Source: Treponema sp.
GTDB lineage: Bacteria; Spirochaetota; Spirochaetia; Treponematales; Breznakiellaceae
Assembly (NCBI GenBank): GCA_031256035.1
Contig: JAIRRJ010000106.1
Span: 1-35,004 of the forward strand
Reading direction: 5' to 3'
Length of the DNA stretch: 35,004 bases
In this document: positions 15,140 through 22,099 of the stretch, one piece after another
Numbering within the stretch: the first letter of the stretch is position 1
How the letters are laid out: the number at the start of each line of letters is the position of its first letter
Program-made: the position numbers and the translations under genes
Notes under the pieces: generated by a model
What the model was told of the DNA's origin: nothing
Databases searched by the model: none
The model's input: only the letters and a program-made list of their open reading frames with translations

Positions 15140-15646
15140 CTACTTGGTGTGATTGCGCAGCATGGCGGCAGCTCCGGTCCGCCCGATTTTTTCTTCAAAT
15201 GCTGCCATTTCCAGTATGAATTCGAAAATGCTTTTTTTTGCTTTTTCGTCATTCATATTTACATCAAGCTTGGGAATGATCAGTTCCTGACCGGGTTCAA
15301 TCAAGTCAGGGTCTGAACGCACCCCCTCTGAAGCCGCTACGATCAAGGGGTACAATGAAGCGTCCTGATAATAACGCCTGGCGAGATCAACCAGAGTATC
15401 TCCCTTTTTTACCGTATAATGGACGGCGCCTTCAAGAATGACATCGTTGTGGTGGCGCAGCATTGAAGCCGTGAACTCTTCAAGAGCGGGCGGAGGCAGC
15501 GGCACTGTCGTCGGCGGCGGGGGGGGGGGCGGGGGCGGCGGCGGTGCTTGCGGAGCCGGCGGCTCAGACGCGCAGGCAGCTGCCAATAAAGCTGTTAATC
15601 CGATTACCGCTACGAATGCGAATAATTTTGTTATCAAGTTTTTCAT
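15140..15646 (-). CDS. LysM-domain lipoprotein with polyproline linker
   Basis: Start chosen at MKNLITKLFAFVAVIG (168 residues) behind AAGGAGATCAAG. The signal peptide ends in a lipobox-like LAAAC. A proline tract (PPAPQAPPPPPPPP) and VPLPPPALEEF link to a LysM domain (VHYTVKKGDTLVDLARRYYQDASLYPLIVAAS...LIEPGQELIIP), which binds peptidoglycan or other N-acetylglucosamine polymers. The short C-terminus (EFILEMAAFEEKIGRTGAAAML) is helical. The protein is expected at the inner face of the outer membrane or in the periplasm. The proline tract includes an 11-C homopolymer in the coding strand. Confidence 0.85.
   Translation of the reverse strand: MKNLITKLFAFVAVIGLTALLAAACASEPPAPQAPPPPPPPPPPPTTVPLPPPALEEFTASMLRHHNDVILEGAVHYTVKKGDTLVDLARRYYQDASLYPLIVAASEGVRSDPDLIEPGQELIIPKLDVNMNDEKAKKSIFEFILEMAAFEEKIGRTGAAAMLRNHTK
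15519..15529 (-). repeat. 11-base poly-C (coding strand) tract in the LysM lipoprotein gene
   Basis: Eleven consecutive G on the plus strand (C on the coding strand) within the polyproline codons, flanked by further GGC/GGG repeats. A change of one base would shift the frame before the LysM domain, so this is a candidate slipped-strand phase-variation tract. Confidence 0.75.
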
Positions 15647-15778
15647 CTTGATCTCCTTATTTTCCATGCTGCTTTTTTTGGCAAGTCATGGGTGGATGCG
15701 CCATTCCATGAACGGCGGTCTGCCTGCATAGGCAGGATTTCATAGAGTAAATATTAGTTTATTTCAAGAAAAAAGTGT

Positions 15779-16004
15779 GGTATTTATGCCATTTTTGTCC
15801 GGTATTAATACCATTTTTTTTGTGCATGAATACCATTTTTTCTGGCATTTATGCTATTTTATTTGGCATTTATGCTATTTTTTTTGTGCATGAATACCAT
15901 TTTTTCTGGCATTTATGCTATTTTATTTGGCATTTATGCCATTTTTTTTGTGCATGAATACCATTCTTTCTGGCATTTATGCTATTTTATTTGGCATTTA
16001 TGCC
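15779..16004. repeat. Array of 11 dyads spaced 21-22 bp (64-bp higher-order period)
   Basis: Eleven 12-bp dyads begin at 15779, 15801, 15823, 15844, 15865, 15887, 15908, 15929, 15951, 15972 and 15993. The forms are GGTATTTATGCC, GGTATTAATACC (perfect palindrome), TGCATGAATACC and GGCATTTATGCY. The central part repeats with an exact 64-bp period (TGTGCATGAA at 15821, 15885, 15949), that is 22+21+21. T-runs of about 4-8 bases follow each dyad. The spacing is two helical turns, so all dyads and A/T tracts face the same side of the helix. The array lies upstream of the LysM gene and overlaps the 3' end of the response regulator gene. Confidence 0.9.
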
Positions 16005-16628
16005 ATTTTTGGCAGATAAAAGATCAGGAACGATAAAACCGCAACTGACAGCATAGACGGCAAACCTCATAATACTGTCAAAACCCGATTTATCTAGGAT
16101 AGAGGTAATGAACTGTCCAACCGTAGATTCAGATATTGAAAGAGACCTTGCCATATCTTCCCGTGTTTTCCCCTGACACACGAGGCGTATCAATGCTATT
16201 TCTTTTTCAGAAAATTTGGCGGCAAAGGGCGAAGCGTCTGCCGGACCCGGGTAAATACCGTGACCTTTCATGGTACTGCGGATTACATAAAGAAAATGGT
16301 CAAGACCTATGCTTTTATCAATAAAGCTGTGCGAGCCGACCTTTCGCGCTTCGTCAATAAAGGTAATATCGTGAAAAGCAGTCATTACCACTATTTTGAT
16401 ATCCGGTAAGTCCTTGCGAATTTGAGCGGCAAAAGTTATGCCATTGGTATTGTTTTTTGTTACCACATCCATCAATACCAGATCAGGCTTTAACTGGCGG
16501 CATAGTTCCGGTGCCATTGACGCATCATCCGTTGTTCCGGCAACTTCCATGTCATCCTGTGCGCCGATGATGTGTTCCAGCGAATCCCGCATCAGGGCTT
16601 GATCTTCCACAATAAAGACTTTAATCAT
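15987..16628 (-). CDS. NarL/LuxR-type response regulator
   Basis: A 213-residue protein with an N-terminal receiver domain (acidic E8/D9, phosphoacceptor D54 in LVLMDVV, T83-region MTAFHD, K104-region FIDKSIG). The C-terminal helix-turn-helix (FSEKEIALIRLVCQGKTREDMARSLSISESTVGQFITSIL) is LuxR-like. It lies 54 bases downstream of the hybrid kinase gene and is its likely partner. The last codons (KNGINAK and stop) are made by the final dyad of the 21/22-bp array, so the original 3' end was replaced or the array grew into it. It is a candidate binder of that array (inference). Confidence 0.9.
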   Translation of the reverse strand: MIKVFIVEDQALMRDSLEHIIGAQDDMEVAGTTDDASMAPELCRQLKPDLVLMDVVTKNNTNGITFAAQIRKDLPDIKIVVMTAFHDITFIDEARKVGSHSFIDKSIGLDHFLYVIRSTMKGHGIYPGPADASPFAAKFSEKEIALIRLVCQGKTREDMARSLSISESTVGQFITSILDKSGFDSIMRFAVYAVSCGFIVPDLLSAKNGINAK

Positions 16629-16643
16629 TATTTTAACCTCTGT

Positions 16644-16661
16644 TTAGTGCGGCTGCCGCAC
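16644..16661 (-). promoter_or_regulatory. Leader hairpin between kinase and response regulator genes
   Basis: In RNA sense GTGCGG-CAG-CCGCAC (16661-16647) is followed by TAAACAGAGGTTAAAATA and the ATG. The tail TAAAnnGAGGTT is the same as that following the proximal hairpins of the two LRR lipoprotein leaders. A hairpin inside this two-gene unit could tune expression of the regulator relative to the kinase. Confidence 0.55.
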
Positions 16662-16682
16662 CTTGTTTTATAGAACATAAAA

Positions 16683-19600
16683 CTATGTTTCATGCAACTT
16701 TTCCCACAACTCTATCGCTTCAAGAGCTTTTTCCGTCCTTAATTCCACGAGCGAATCATACAATGAAAAATACAATCCCCGGCTTTCAGGACTGAGTTTC
16801 GCCTGACCCATAGCGGCCAGCAATGTTCCGGCAGTTCCGGTATCCCCGTCAATAATAGCTTTTTTCACCCGCGGTAAAATATCGTTGATGCCGGCATCGT
16901 CTTGCTCATTGTTCATTGCCAAATGATAATTGCTCATTGTCCGGTAAAAAACAGGCAGCGTTTCCCTTATCGTGTATGCGTCTTCCTCCCGGCCTGCTGT
17001 CATGAGAGAAGCCGCCTGTGCCCGTATTTCGCCGTTCGTTGATGTTTGGAGCGATTCAATAAATACCGTAAACTGTTTGAAATAATCGCTGTCGATTACC
17101 CTTCCGCTTGCAAAAGCCGTGCTATAGTGATTCAGCATTTCCAGCCGCTGGGTTGCTACTTCTTCCATTAATAAAGAGTGAGCAGTTAGAAGTGAGCAGT
17201 GAGCAATATTGTTGTCTGGCAGCATTGTCTTCTCGTCACTGTTCACTACTCTCTGTTCACTACTCACTACACCCTGATCCCTGCTTCCTATCCACTTAAC
17301 AATTACCTCGTTGAGCATTTTTGAATCTATAGGCTTTGAAAGATGATCATGAAACCCGTGTTCCAGATAGAACTCCCTCATGCCCCGCAGGGCATTGGCT
17401 GTTAACGCGATAATCGGGGCCCGCACGCCATGACCCATGATTATCTTTGCCGCTTCTACGCCGTCCATTTCGGGCATCATGTGATCCATGAAGATCAGGT
17501 CATAATTAGCGGCTTTTGCCTTTTCTATTGCTTCCTGCCCCGATGAAGCGGTATCCATAATCAGTCCGTAGGGTTTGAACAGCCCCCGCGCCACCAGCAG
17601 GTTTGCCGGCTTGTCGTCCACTATAAGCACACGTGCATGGGGCAGCCATGAATGGGCAATAACATCATCCTTCCTGCCGCCTGTGTAGCTTAAGTTTTTA
17701 AGCGCATCGGCGGTTTCTTCCCCAAGAGACGGGGCATTTTTTTCAATGCTCTGTGTTATCTCCGCTGTAAAACATGAGCCTTTGCCGTATTCACTTTCCG
17801 CACGAATACTGCCGCCCATCATTGTCGTAAGATTTTTTGCAATGGATAGCCCAAGCCCCGTCCCATCGGCGCTCCGGTTTGTTTTTGCGTCAAGCTGAAC
17901 ATAGTTTTCAAACAGTTTCCCCATGTCCCCGCTTTGTATGCCTATGCCGGTATCACGCACAACAAAACGAACTAATATGTTTTCATTTGCTAACTGTTCA
18001 CTGTTCACTGCTAACTGTATCGTTCCTTCATTTGTGTACTTGACCGCGTTTGAAAGCAGGTTGTTCAGTATCTGTTTGACCCGCAGTTCATCGCCCGTAA
18101 GTTTTGCCGGGAAATCACTGCCAATGTCCAGAATAAAGTTTATCGGCTTGGAAGCAATCCGCACCATGTTGATATTAACAATTGAGGATATCATCGCCGC
18201 CGTATCATACTCAACCGGAACCAGTTCCAATTTTCCCTCTTCAATTTTGGAAATATCCAGAATGTCGCCGATAACCTCCAGCAGGAACGAGCCTGACTGG
18301 TGTATCTGGGCGATATTTTCTCTTGAGGATTCATTGAGGAGCTTAAGCTCCAGATCGTTTCGCAGTTCTATTTCCGAAAGGCCGATAACCGCGTTTAAGG
18401 GGGTGCGGATTTCGTGGCTCATGGTAGCAAGGAATTGTCTTTTCGCCAAATTTGCCTGCACTGCTATCAGCGTCTGTTCTTCCAGTTCGCGGGTACGCTC
18501 CTTTACCGTTGTTTCAAGTATGACATTGGATTGTTCCAGACGGTTATACATACCTCTGAAGCGTTCCGAAAGGGTAAATGCCATTCCGATGTGAAACACG
18601 AAAATACTGTACAAAAAAAGACTTGAGGAATTGTGTAAAAACAAGGTATCTAAAACATCAAAAATTCCGCAGGCATAAACAAGCACCGAACCAACCAAAA
18701 TATTCAAAAGAAAAGCGTATGATTCTTCGCCGTCTCCTTTCTGTATCCCGTTAACCGGTTTGTTTCTGCGCCGGTTCCAAAAAAAGCAATAGATAATGTC
18801 GTAAAAGAAAACATAAGAGAAATACACAAGGACTGACACTCCCCATATTCTAAGGATGTCATCACCGTACTGGTTACAAAAGAAAAGCTGGGTTACGCTA
18901 AAAAAACCGCAGACCCCCAGATAAGCCAGGCTTACTTTGGTAACTTTGCGCCATCCCAGTTCTTCAACAAAAAGACAGAGCAAGGGGATCATCATAAACA
19001 GGGATAAATATTCCAGACGGATGGAAACATCCGAGTTGGGAATCAAATAATTAACAAGGCCATGCCTCGTTACAGAATAAGCGCAGAGTAAAAAAGAAAA
19101 GAGGCTGTAATAGAGGTTAAAGATTTCCCGCCTCTTTCTGACAGAAATGAAAAGTATAAGATAATAAACGCCGATGAAACCAAATATGCCGATGAGGAAC
19201 ATGGGCAGTAAATTTTGCTGCCGCCTTTCAATAATTTTATAATCATCAATATAGTAAGGCGAAGTATAGTACAGCCCTGTAACGCCGTAGGCAGGATCGC
19301 CAATTATCCGTATTGCCAGTATATTGGTTCCCCAAACCAGAATCTCTTTTTCCATTGGAAAATGTACATCCCGCCAGTTCCGGCGGCTCTTGATTTGGCC
19401 CGTCTCGTGCGGATTCGCAGAATCCGACAGGTGCATCTCTTGCCGGACGAGCTTTCCGTTCAGGTAAACTTCCCAGTTTTCGCCGATATAACCCAGGAAA
19501 ATCCCCGGAAGCGCAGTAGTATCCACAAGCAGCGATAAAGCGGCATCATCCATTTCCAGCGGGAAAAGTATGGTGAACTCTTCCGCCGCCCCTCCCCAAA

Positions 19601-19889
19601 GCGAAAGATATTTCCGTTTCGGTAAATCCGGCAGGGGCGAATTATTAATCCGCAGCTGCGGCGCCTTAAAACGCATCCATTGTTCACCGGGTGCCGGTAC
19701 TTTCGTAATATCCGAAGGATCAAAACCCCGTCTTACATAGGCGGGCAGTTCCATTAAATTCCGGTAAAGGGGTCCACTTCCTCCGCGCCGGATAATGTTT
19801 TTTTCATTCCATGTATAGAACACTACTGCCATTATGGCAGTGGTGTATAAAACAGGAATCAAGTATTTTAACCACCTTATGCGTTGCAA
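16683..19889 (-). CDS. 7TMR-DISM hybrid sensor histidine kinase with receiver domain
   Basis: A 1068-residue protein starting at TTG, 12 bases after GGAG. TM1 (LIPVLYTTAIMAVVFYTW) is followed by a periplasmic beta-sandwich that resembles carbohydrate-binding DISM domains (NWEVYLNGKLV, GTNILAIRIIGDP), then a 7TM-type membrane block (about 235-460). The coiled coil leads to HisKA (H492 in FLATMSHEIRTPL) and HATPase (NNLLSNAVKY, RDTGIGI, GTGLGLSIAKN). A receiver domain has D802 (FMDHMMPEMDG), and an uncharacterised helical tail of about 170 residues follows. The tail lacks a clear Hpt motif. Three heptamer DNA arrays are translated in frame within it. The sensor half is clearly homologous to the protein at 27589-29307. 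Probable partner: the response regulator immediately downstream. Confidence 0.92.
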   Translation of the reverse strand: MQRIRWLKYLIPVLYTTAIMAVVFYTWNEKNIIRRGGSGPLYRNLMELPAYVRRGFDPSDITKVPAPGEQWMRFKAPQLRINNSPLPDLPKRKYLSLWGGAAEEFTILFPLEMDDAALSLLVDTTALPGIFLGYIGENWEVYLNGKLVRQEMHLSDSANPHETGQIKSRRNWRDVHFPMEKEILVWGTNILAIRIIGDPAYGVTGLYYTSPYYIDDYKIIERRQQNLLPMFLIGIFGFIGVYYLILFISVRKRREIFNLYYSLFSFLLCAYSVTRHGLVNYLIPNSDVSIRLEYLSLFMMIPLLCLFVEELGWRKVTKVSLAYLGVCGFFSVTQLFFCNQYGDDILRIWGVSVLVYFSYVFFYDIIYCFFWNRRRNKPVNGIQKGDGEESYAFLLNILVGSVLVYACGIFDVLDTLFLHNSSSLFLYSIFVFHIGMAFTLSERFRGMYNRLEQSNVILETTVKERTRELEEQTLIAVQANLAKRQFLATMSHEIRTPLNAVIGLSEIELRNDLELKLLNESSRENIAQIHQSGSFLLEVIGDILDISKIEEGKLELVPVEYDTAAMISSIVNINMVRIASKPINFILDIGSDFPAKLTGDELRVKQILNNLLSNAVKYTNEGTIQLAVNSEQLANENILVRFVVRDTGIGIQSGDMGKLFENYVQLDAKTNRSADGTGLGLSIAKNLTTMMGGSIRAESEYGKGSCFTAEITQSIEKNAPSLGEETADALKNLSYTGGRKDDVIAHSWLPHARVLIVDDKPANLLVARGLFKPYGLIMDTASSGQEAIEKAKAANYDLIFMDHMMPEMDGVEAAKIIMGHGVRAPIIALTANALRGMREFYLEHGFHDHLSKPIDSKMLNEVIVKWIGSRDQGVVSSEQRVVNSDEKTMLPDNNIAHCSLLTAHSLLMEEVATQRLEMLNHYSTAFASGRVIDSDYFKQFTVFIESLQTSTNGEIRAQAASLMTAGREEDAYTIRETLPVFYRTMSNYHLAMNNEQDDAGINDILPRVKKAIIDGDTGTAGTLLAAMGQAKLSPESRGLYFSLYDSLVELRTEKALEAIELWEKLHET
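16904..16938. repeat. Heptamer array H4 in the kinase gene
   Basis: Units GCTCATT, GTTCATT, GCCAAAT, GATAATT and GCTCATT are translated in frame near kinase residues 984-996 (NYHLAMNNEQ) in the helical C-terminal tail. It is less regular than the other arrays. Confidence 0.6.
17177..17270. repeat. Heptamer arrays H5 as inverted arms in the kinase gene
   Basis: The left arm (17177-17204: AGTGAGC, AGTTAGA, AGTGAGC, AGTGAGC) and right arm (17236-17270: TCACTGT, TCACTAC, TCTCTGT, TCACTAC, TCACTAC) are inverted around a 31-base core. The element is translated in frame between the receiver domain and the C-terminal tail (SSEQRVVNSDEK ... HCSLLTAHSLLM). The layout (array, short core, inverted array) is the same as at 13180-13295. 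Confidence 0.8.
17990..18017. repeat. Heptamer array H6 in the kinase ATPase domain
   Basis: Units CTAACTG, TTCACTG, TTCACTG and CTAACTG are translated as AVNSEQLANEN (about residues 624-634), between the EGTIQL and VRFVVRDTGIGI strands of the HATPase domain. This is a surface beta-hairpin in the fold, where an insertion could be tolerated. Confidence 0.8.
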
Positions 19890-19991
19890 TTAATTGATTA
19901 TCTCCTAAAGCAATATAATGATCCATGTTTATCAAAATGTAAAGCGGACGCGCTTAATTGACCCGTGGTAAAAAAAACAGGTAAGATACGA

Positions 19992-20921
19992 ATGAGTACC
20001 AGCGGCATGGAAACCAAAGAACATTTCATTTCTATTATAGAAAAGTTTATTGCTCTTGCGGCTGTCCGCCTGCCGGATGACGTAATGTCGCGCCTCCGCC
20101 AAATGCGGGAAGCGGAAGATTCCCCCCAACCTTTTGCAACGAAGTTTCCCGCGCAAAAAGCCATCTACGACAGTTATTTTGAAAATCTGCAAAAAGCCGT
20201 GGAGCTTAACCGCCCCTGCTGTCAGGATACCGGGATGCTTCAGTTTTATATAAAAGCCGGCACAGGCTTCCCGCACCTCAATATTACAGGCGAAGTTCTA
20301 ACAGAAGCGGTGCGCCGCGCAACAGCAAGCGTCCCACTGCGCCCCAATGCGGTTAATTATTTTGATGATAAGAACACTGGCGATAACATCGCCGAAAACT
20401 CTCCGTGGATTAGCTGGGACATTGTGCCGGCTTCATCGCAAATGGAAATTACCCTGTACTTTTCAGGAGCGGGTTGCAGCCTCCCCGGCAAGGCTCAAGG
20501 TTTCAAACCTTCGGATGGTCTTGAGGCAATAATCCCCTTCGTGTTTGACGCGGTATGCGGTCTTGGGATAAACGCCTGCCCTCCCCTGCTTGTTGGAATT
20601 GGCCTTGGGCACAGCGCCGACATTGCCGCCGCTCTTTCAAAAAAAGCATCTTTAAGGCTTTTGGGAACAACCCACCCTCATCCGCAGGGAGCGGAACTTG
20701 AACGCCGCATAATGACAGGATTGAATAGCCTTGGCATGGGCGCTCAGGGGCTGCGCGGCAATCAGGCTGTAATGGGAGTACACATTGAATCCTCAGCAAG
20801 GCACACGGCGACCATTGCCTGCGCGGTAAATTTATCGTGCTATATCCACAGGCGGGGAATTATCCGCCTTGACAGCGATCTTTCATTTGAATTGCCGACA
20901 TATCAAGGAGCGTCTCTGTGA
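19992..20921 (+). CDS. Class I fumarate hydratase / L(+)-tartrate dehydratase, alpha subunit
   Basis: Start chosen at ATG 19992 (a GTG lies at 19965), giving 309 residues. It is the [4Fe-4S]-binding subunit of the two-subunit class I hydro-lyase. Cluster ligands fit C77 (CCQDTGM), C162 (SGAGCSLPG) and C196 (NACPPLLVGIGLG). TTHPHPQGAE and LNSLGMGAQGLRG are also typical. The enzyme interconverts fumarate and malate, or dehydrates tartrate; sequence alone does not decide. It overlaps the beta subunit by 4 bases. It is transcribed divergently from the kinase gene; TATAAT at 19914-19919 is a possible -10. A 21-bp stretch (20134-20154), coding for FATKFPA, recurs inverted in the radical SAM gene. 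Confidence 0.92.
   Translation: MSTSGMETKEHFISIIEKFIALAAVRLPDDVMSRLRQMREAEDSPQPFATKFPAQKAIYDSYFENLQKAVELNRPCCQDTGMLQFYIKAGTGFPHLNITGEVLTEAVRRATASVPLRPNAVNYFDDKNTGDNIAENSPWISWDIVPASSQMEITLYFSGAGCSLPGKAQGFKPSDGLEAIIPFVFDAVCGLGINACPPLLVGIGLGHSADIAAALSKKASLRLLGTTHPHPQGAELERRIMTGLNSLGMGAQGLRGNQAVMGVHIESSARHTATIACAVNLSCYIHRRGIIRLDSDLSFELPTYQGASL
20134..20154. repeat. 21-bp dispersed coding repeat, copy in the fumarase alpha gene
   Basis: From TTGCAACGAAG to TTTCCCGCGC, 21 bases identical to the reverse complement of 32855-32875 in the radical SAM gene. Here it codes for FATKFPA on the plus strand. There the complementary strand is the coding one. Confidence 0.75.
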
Positions 20922-21499
20922 AAAAAACGCTCAATCTTCCGTTATGCGATGATGATATTTCCGGTTTAAGAACCGGGGACATTGTGTATATTTCAGGAAC
21001 GCTTGTAACAGGAAGGGACGAGGTTCACCGCAGGGTAGTTAAAGAAGGTATGACGCTGCCTGTAGACATGAAAGGTATGGCAATTTACCACGCAGGCCCC
21101 ATTGTCAGGGAAAAAGCGGGGCTGTATGAACTGGTTTCAATAGGGCCGACATCGTCTGTCCGCATGGAAAAATGGGCGGCGGAATTTATCGAAAATACCG
21201 GGGTAAAAATAATGATCGGAAAGGGCGGCATGGGAAAGGGCACATCGGATGCATGCCGCAAATACGGGGCGATTCACTGTGTTTACCCCGGCGGATGCGC
21301 GGTACTTGGCGCAGGGCAGATTGAAAAAATAGAAACTGTCTTTTGGCAGGAAATCGGGATGGCGGAATGTCTTTGGGTACTGAAAACCGGCGGATTCGGC
21401 CCCCTCGTTGTCAGCATTGACATACAGGGAAATAACCTTTTTGCCGAAAACGCCGCCTTTTATGCCTCGCGGCGGGAAATGCTATTGACGCCTTTTTGA
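20918..21499 (+). CDS. Class I fumarate hydratase / L(+)-tartrate dehydratase, beta subunit
   Basis: 193 residues starting at a GTG that overlaps the alpha stop (GTGA). Family motifs: GDIVYISGTLVTGRDEVHRR, IYHAGPIV, SIGPTSSVRM, IGKGGMG, HCVYPGGCAVL, EIGMAECLWVL and a C-terminal VVSIDIQGNNLF. This subunit completes the active site of the iron-sulfur hydro-lyase in the cytoplasm. The pairing and order are those of split class I enzymes in anaerobes. Confidence 0.92.
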   Translation: MKKTLNLPLCDDDISGLRTGDIVYISGTLVTGRDEVHRRVVKEGMTLPVDMKGMAIYHAGPIVREKAGLYELVSIGPTSSVRMEKWAAEFIENTGVKIMIGKGGMGKGTSDACRKYGAIHCVYPGGCAVLGAGQIEKIETVFWQEIGMAECLWVLKTGGFGPLVVSIDIQGNNLFAENAAFYASRREMLLTPF

Positions 21500-21526
21500 T
21501 ATTGTTGTAATCTTTCTCCAATAGAG

Positions 21527-21553
21527 TTGTTCGGAAACGCGGACAAGTATAAT
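21527..21553 (+). promoter_or_regulatory. Probable sigma-70 promoter of the small zinc protein gene
   Basis: TATAAT at 21548-21553 is a perfect -10, 22 bases before the ATG. The best -35 is TTGTTC (21527-21532) with a short 15-base spacer. Confidence 0.5.
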
Positions 21554-21575
21554 ATCTGATTTACAGGAGAGTATT

Positions 21576-21746
21576 ATGGCGCAGGCCAGTAAAAACAGCC
21601 GTACTGCAAGTGCGACTCAAAAATTTATGTGTAATTGCGGAGGAGAGGTAAAAATGAAAACCCTCTTTGAAAGCGGCAAGGTAAAAAATATCGCAGAATG
21701 CGGCAAATGCAAACGGGTTGAACGGCGTCCTTCGGATTTCCGTTAA
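21576..21746 (+). CDS. 56-residue zinc-ribbon-like protein
   Basis: An ATG behind ACAGGAGAG opens a 56-codon frame: MAQASKNSRTASATQKF, then CNCGGEVK, a spacer, ECGKCKRVERRPSDFR. The four cysteines (C19, C21, C42, C45) form a CxC...CxxC pattern that fits one zinc site. The ends are basic, so RNA or DNA binding is plausible. It has its own promoter and sits just upstream of rpsT. Not recognised as a named family, but start signal, composition and cysteine pairs support a real gene. Confidence 0.75.
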   Translation: MAQASKNSRTASATQKFMCNCGGEVKMKTLFESGKVKNIAECGKCKRVERRPSDFR

Positions 21747-21758
21747 AGATTAAAGCGA

Positions 21759-21786
21759 TTGCAAAACTAACCGGGTTTTGTACAAA
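21759..21786 (+). promoter_or_regulatory. Possible promoter of rpsT
   Basis: TTGCAA (21759-21764) and TACAAA (21781-21786) are separated by 16 bases, 21 bases before the chosen rpsT start. Confidence 0.4.
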
Positions 21787-21807
21787 CTCGATTAATTGGG
21801 GGTTTCC

Positions 21808-22080
21808 TTGGCAAAGAAAAGAAGTTCAGCAGAAAAACGGCACCGCAAGAGCGAAGAGCGCCGTCTGCGAAACAAATCGGCAAAGAGCGCGGTCAGGACA
21901 AGCGTGAAAAAATTTGTTGTTCTCGCGCAAAAGAAAGATGCGGGTGCGGATGCGGCATTAAAAGAAATGATCAAAAAGATTGATACGGCAGCCGGAAAAG
22001 GCATCATATCAAAAAATGCGGCGGCTCGAAAAAAATCGAGGATGCAGAAGTATTTCAATTCAATGAAAAAGGCGCAATGA
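21808..22080 (+). CDS. rpsT: Ribosomal protein bS20
   Basis: 90 residues from a TTG start (AKKRSSAEKRHRKSEERRLRN), with a GGGGG Shine-Dalgarno 5 bases upstream. The protein is very basic and helical, with the bS20 ending AARKKSRMQKYFNSM. It binds 16S rRNA early in 30S assembly. In Escherichia coli rpsT also uses a UUG start that takes part in autoregulation; the same rare start here suggests a comparable control (inference). An in-frame TTG at 21796 is possible but lies before the Shine-Dalgarno. Confidence 0.92.
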   Translation: MAKKRSSAEKRHRKSEERRLRNKSAKSAVRTSVKKFVVLAQKKDAGADAALKEMIKKIDTAAGKGIISKNAAARKKSRMQKYFNSMKKAQ

Positions 22081-22099
22081 TTCTTTCTCGGTAGAGAGT

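Noticed and set aside
15779..16004. CRISPR-like look of the 21/22-bp array
   Set aside because: The repeats are contiguous with no unique spacers, the period is too short, and no cas genes are present.
15775..16036. Plus-strand open frames rich in Phe, His and Tyr
   Set aside because: They are translations of the dyad array; composition follows the DNA repeat and there is no ribosome binding site.
16683..17176. Hpt phosphotransfer domain at the kinase C-terminus
   Set aside because: The region is helical, but I see no convincing phosphoacceptor His motif; the His present is within a heptamer-encoded stretch.
19890..19991. Well-defined divergent promoters between kinase and fumarase genes
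   Set aside because: TATAAT at 19914-19919 is good, but no -35 at proper spacing is convincing on either strand.
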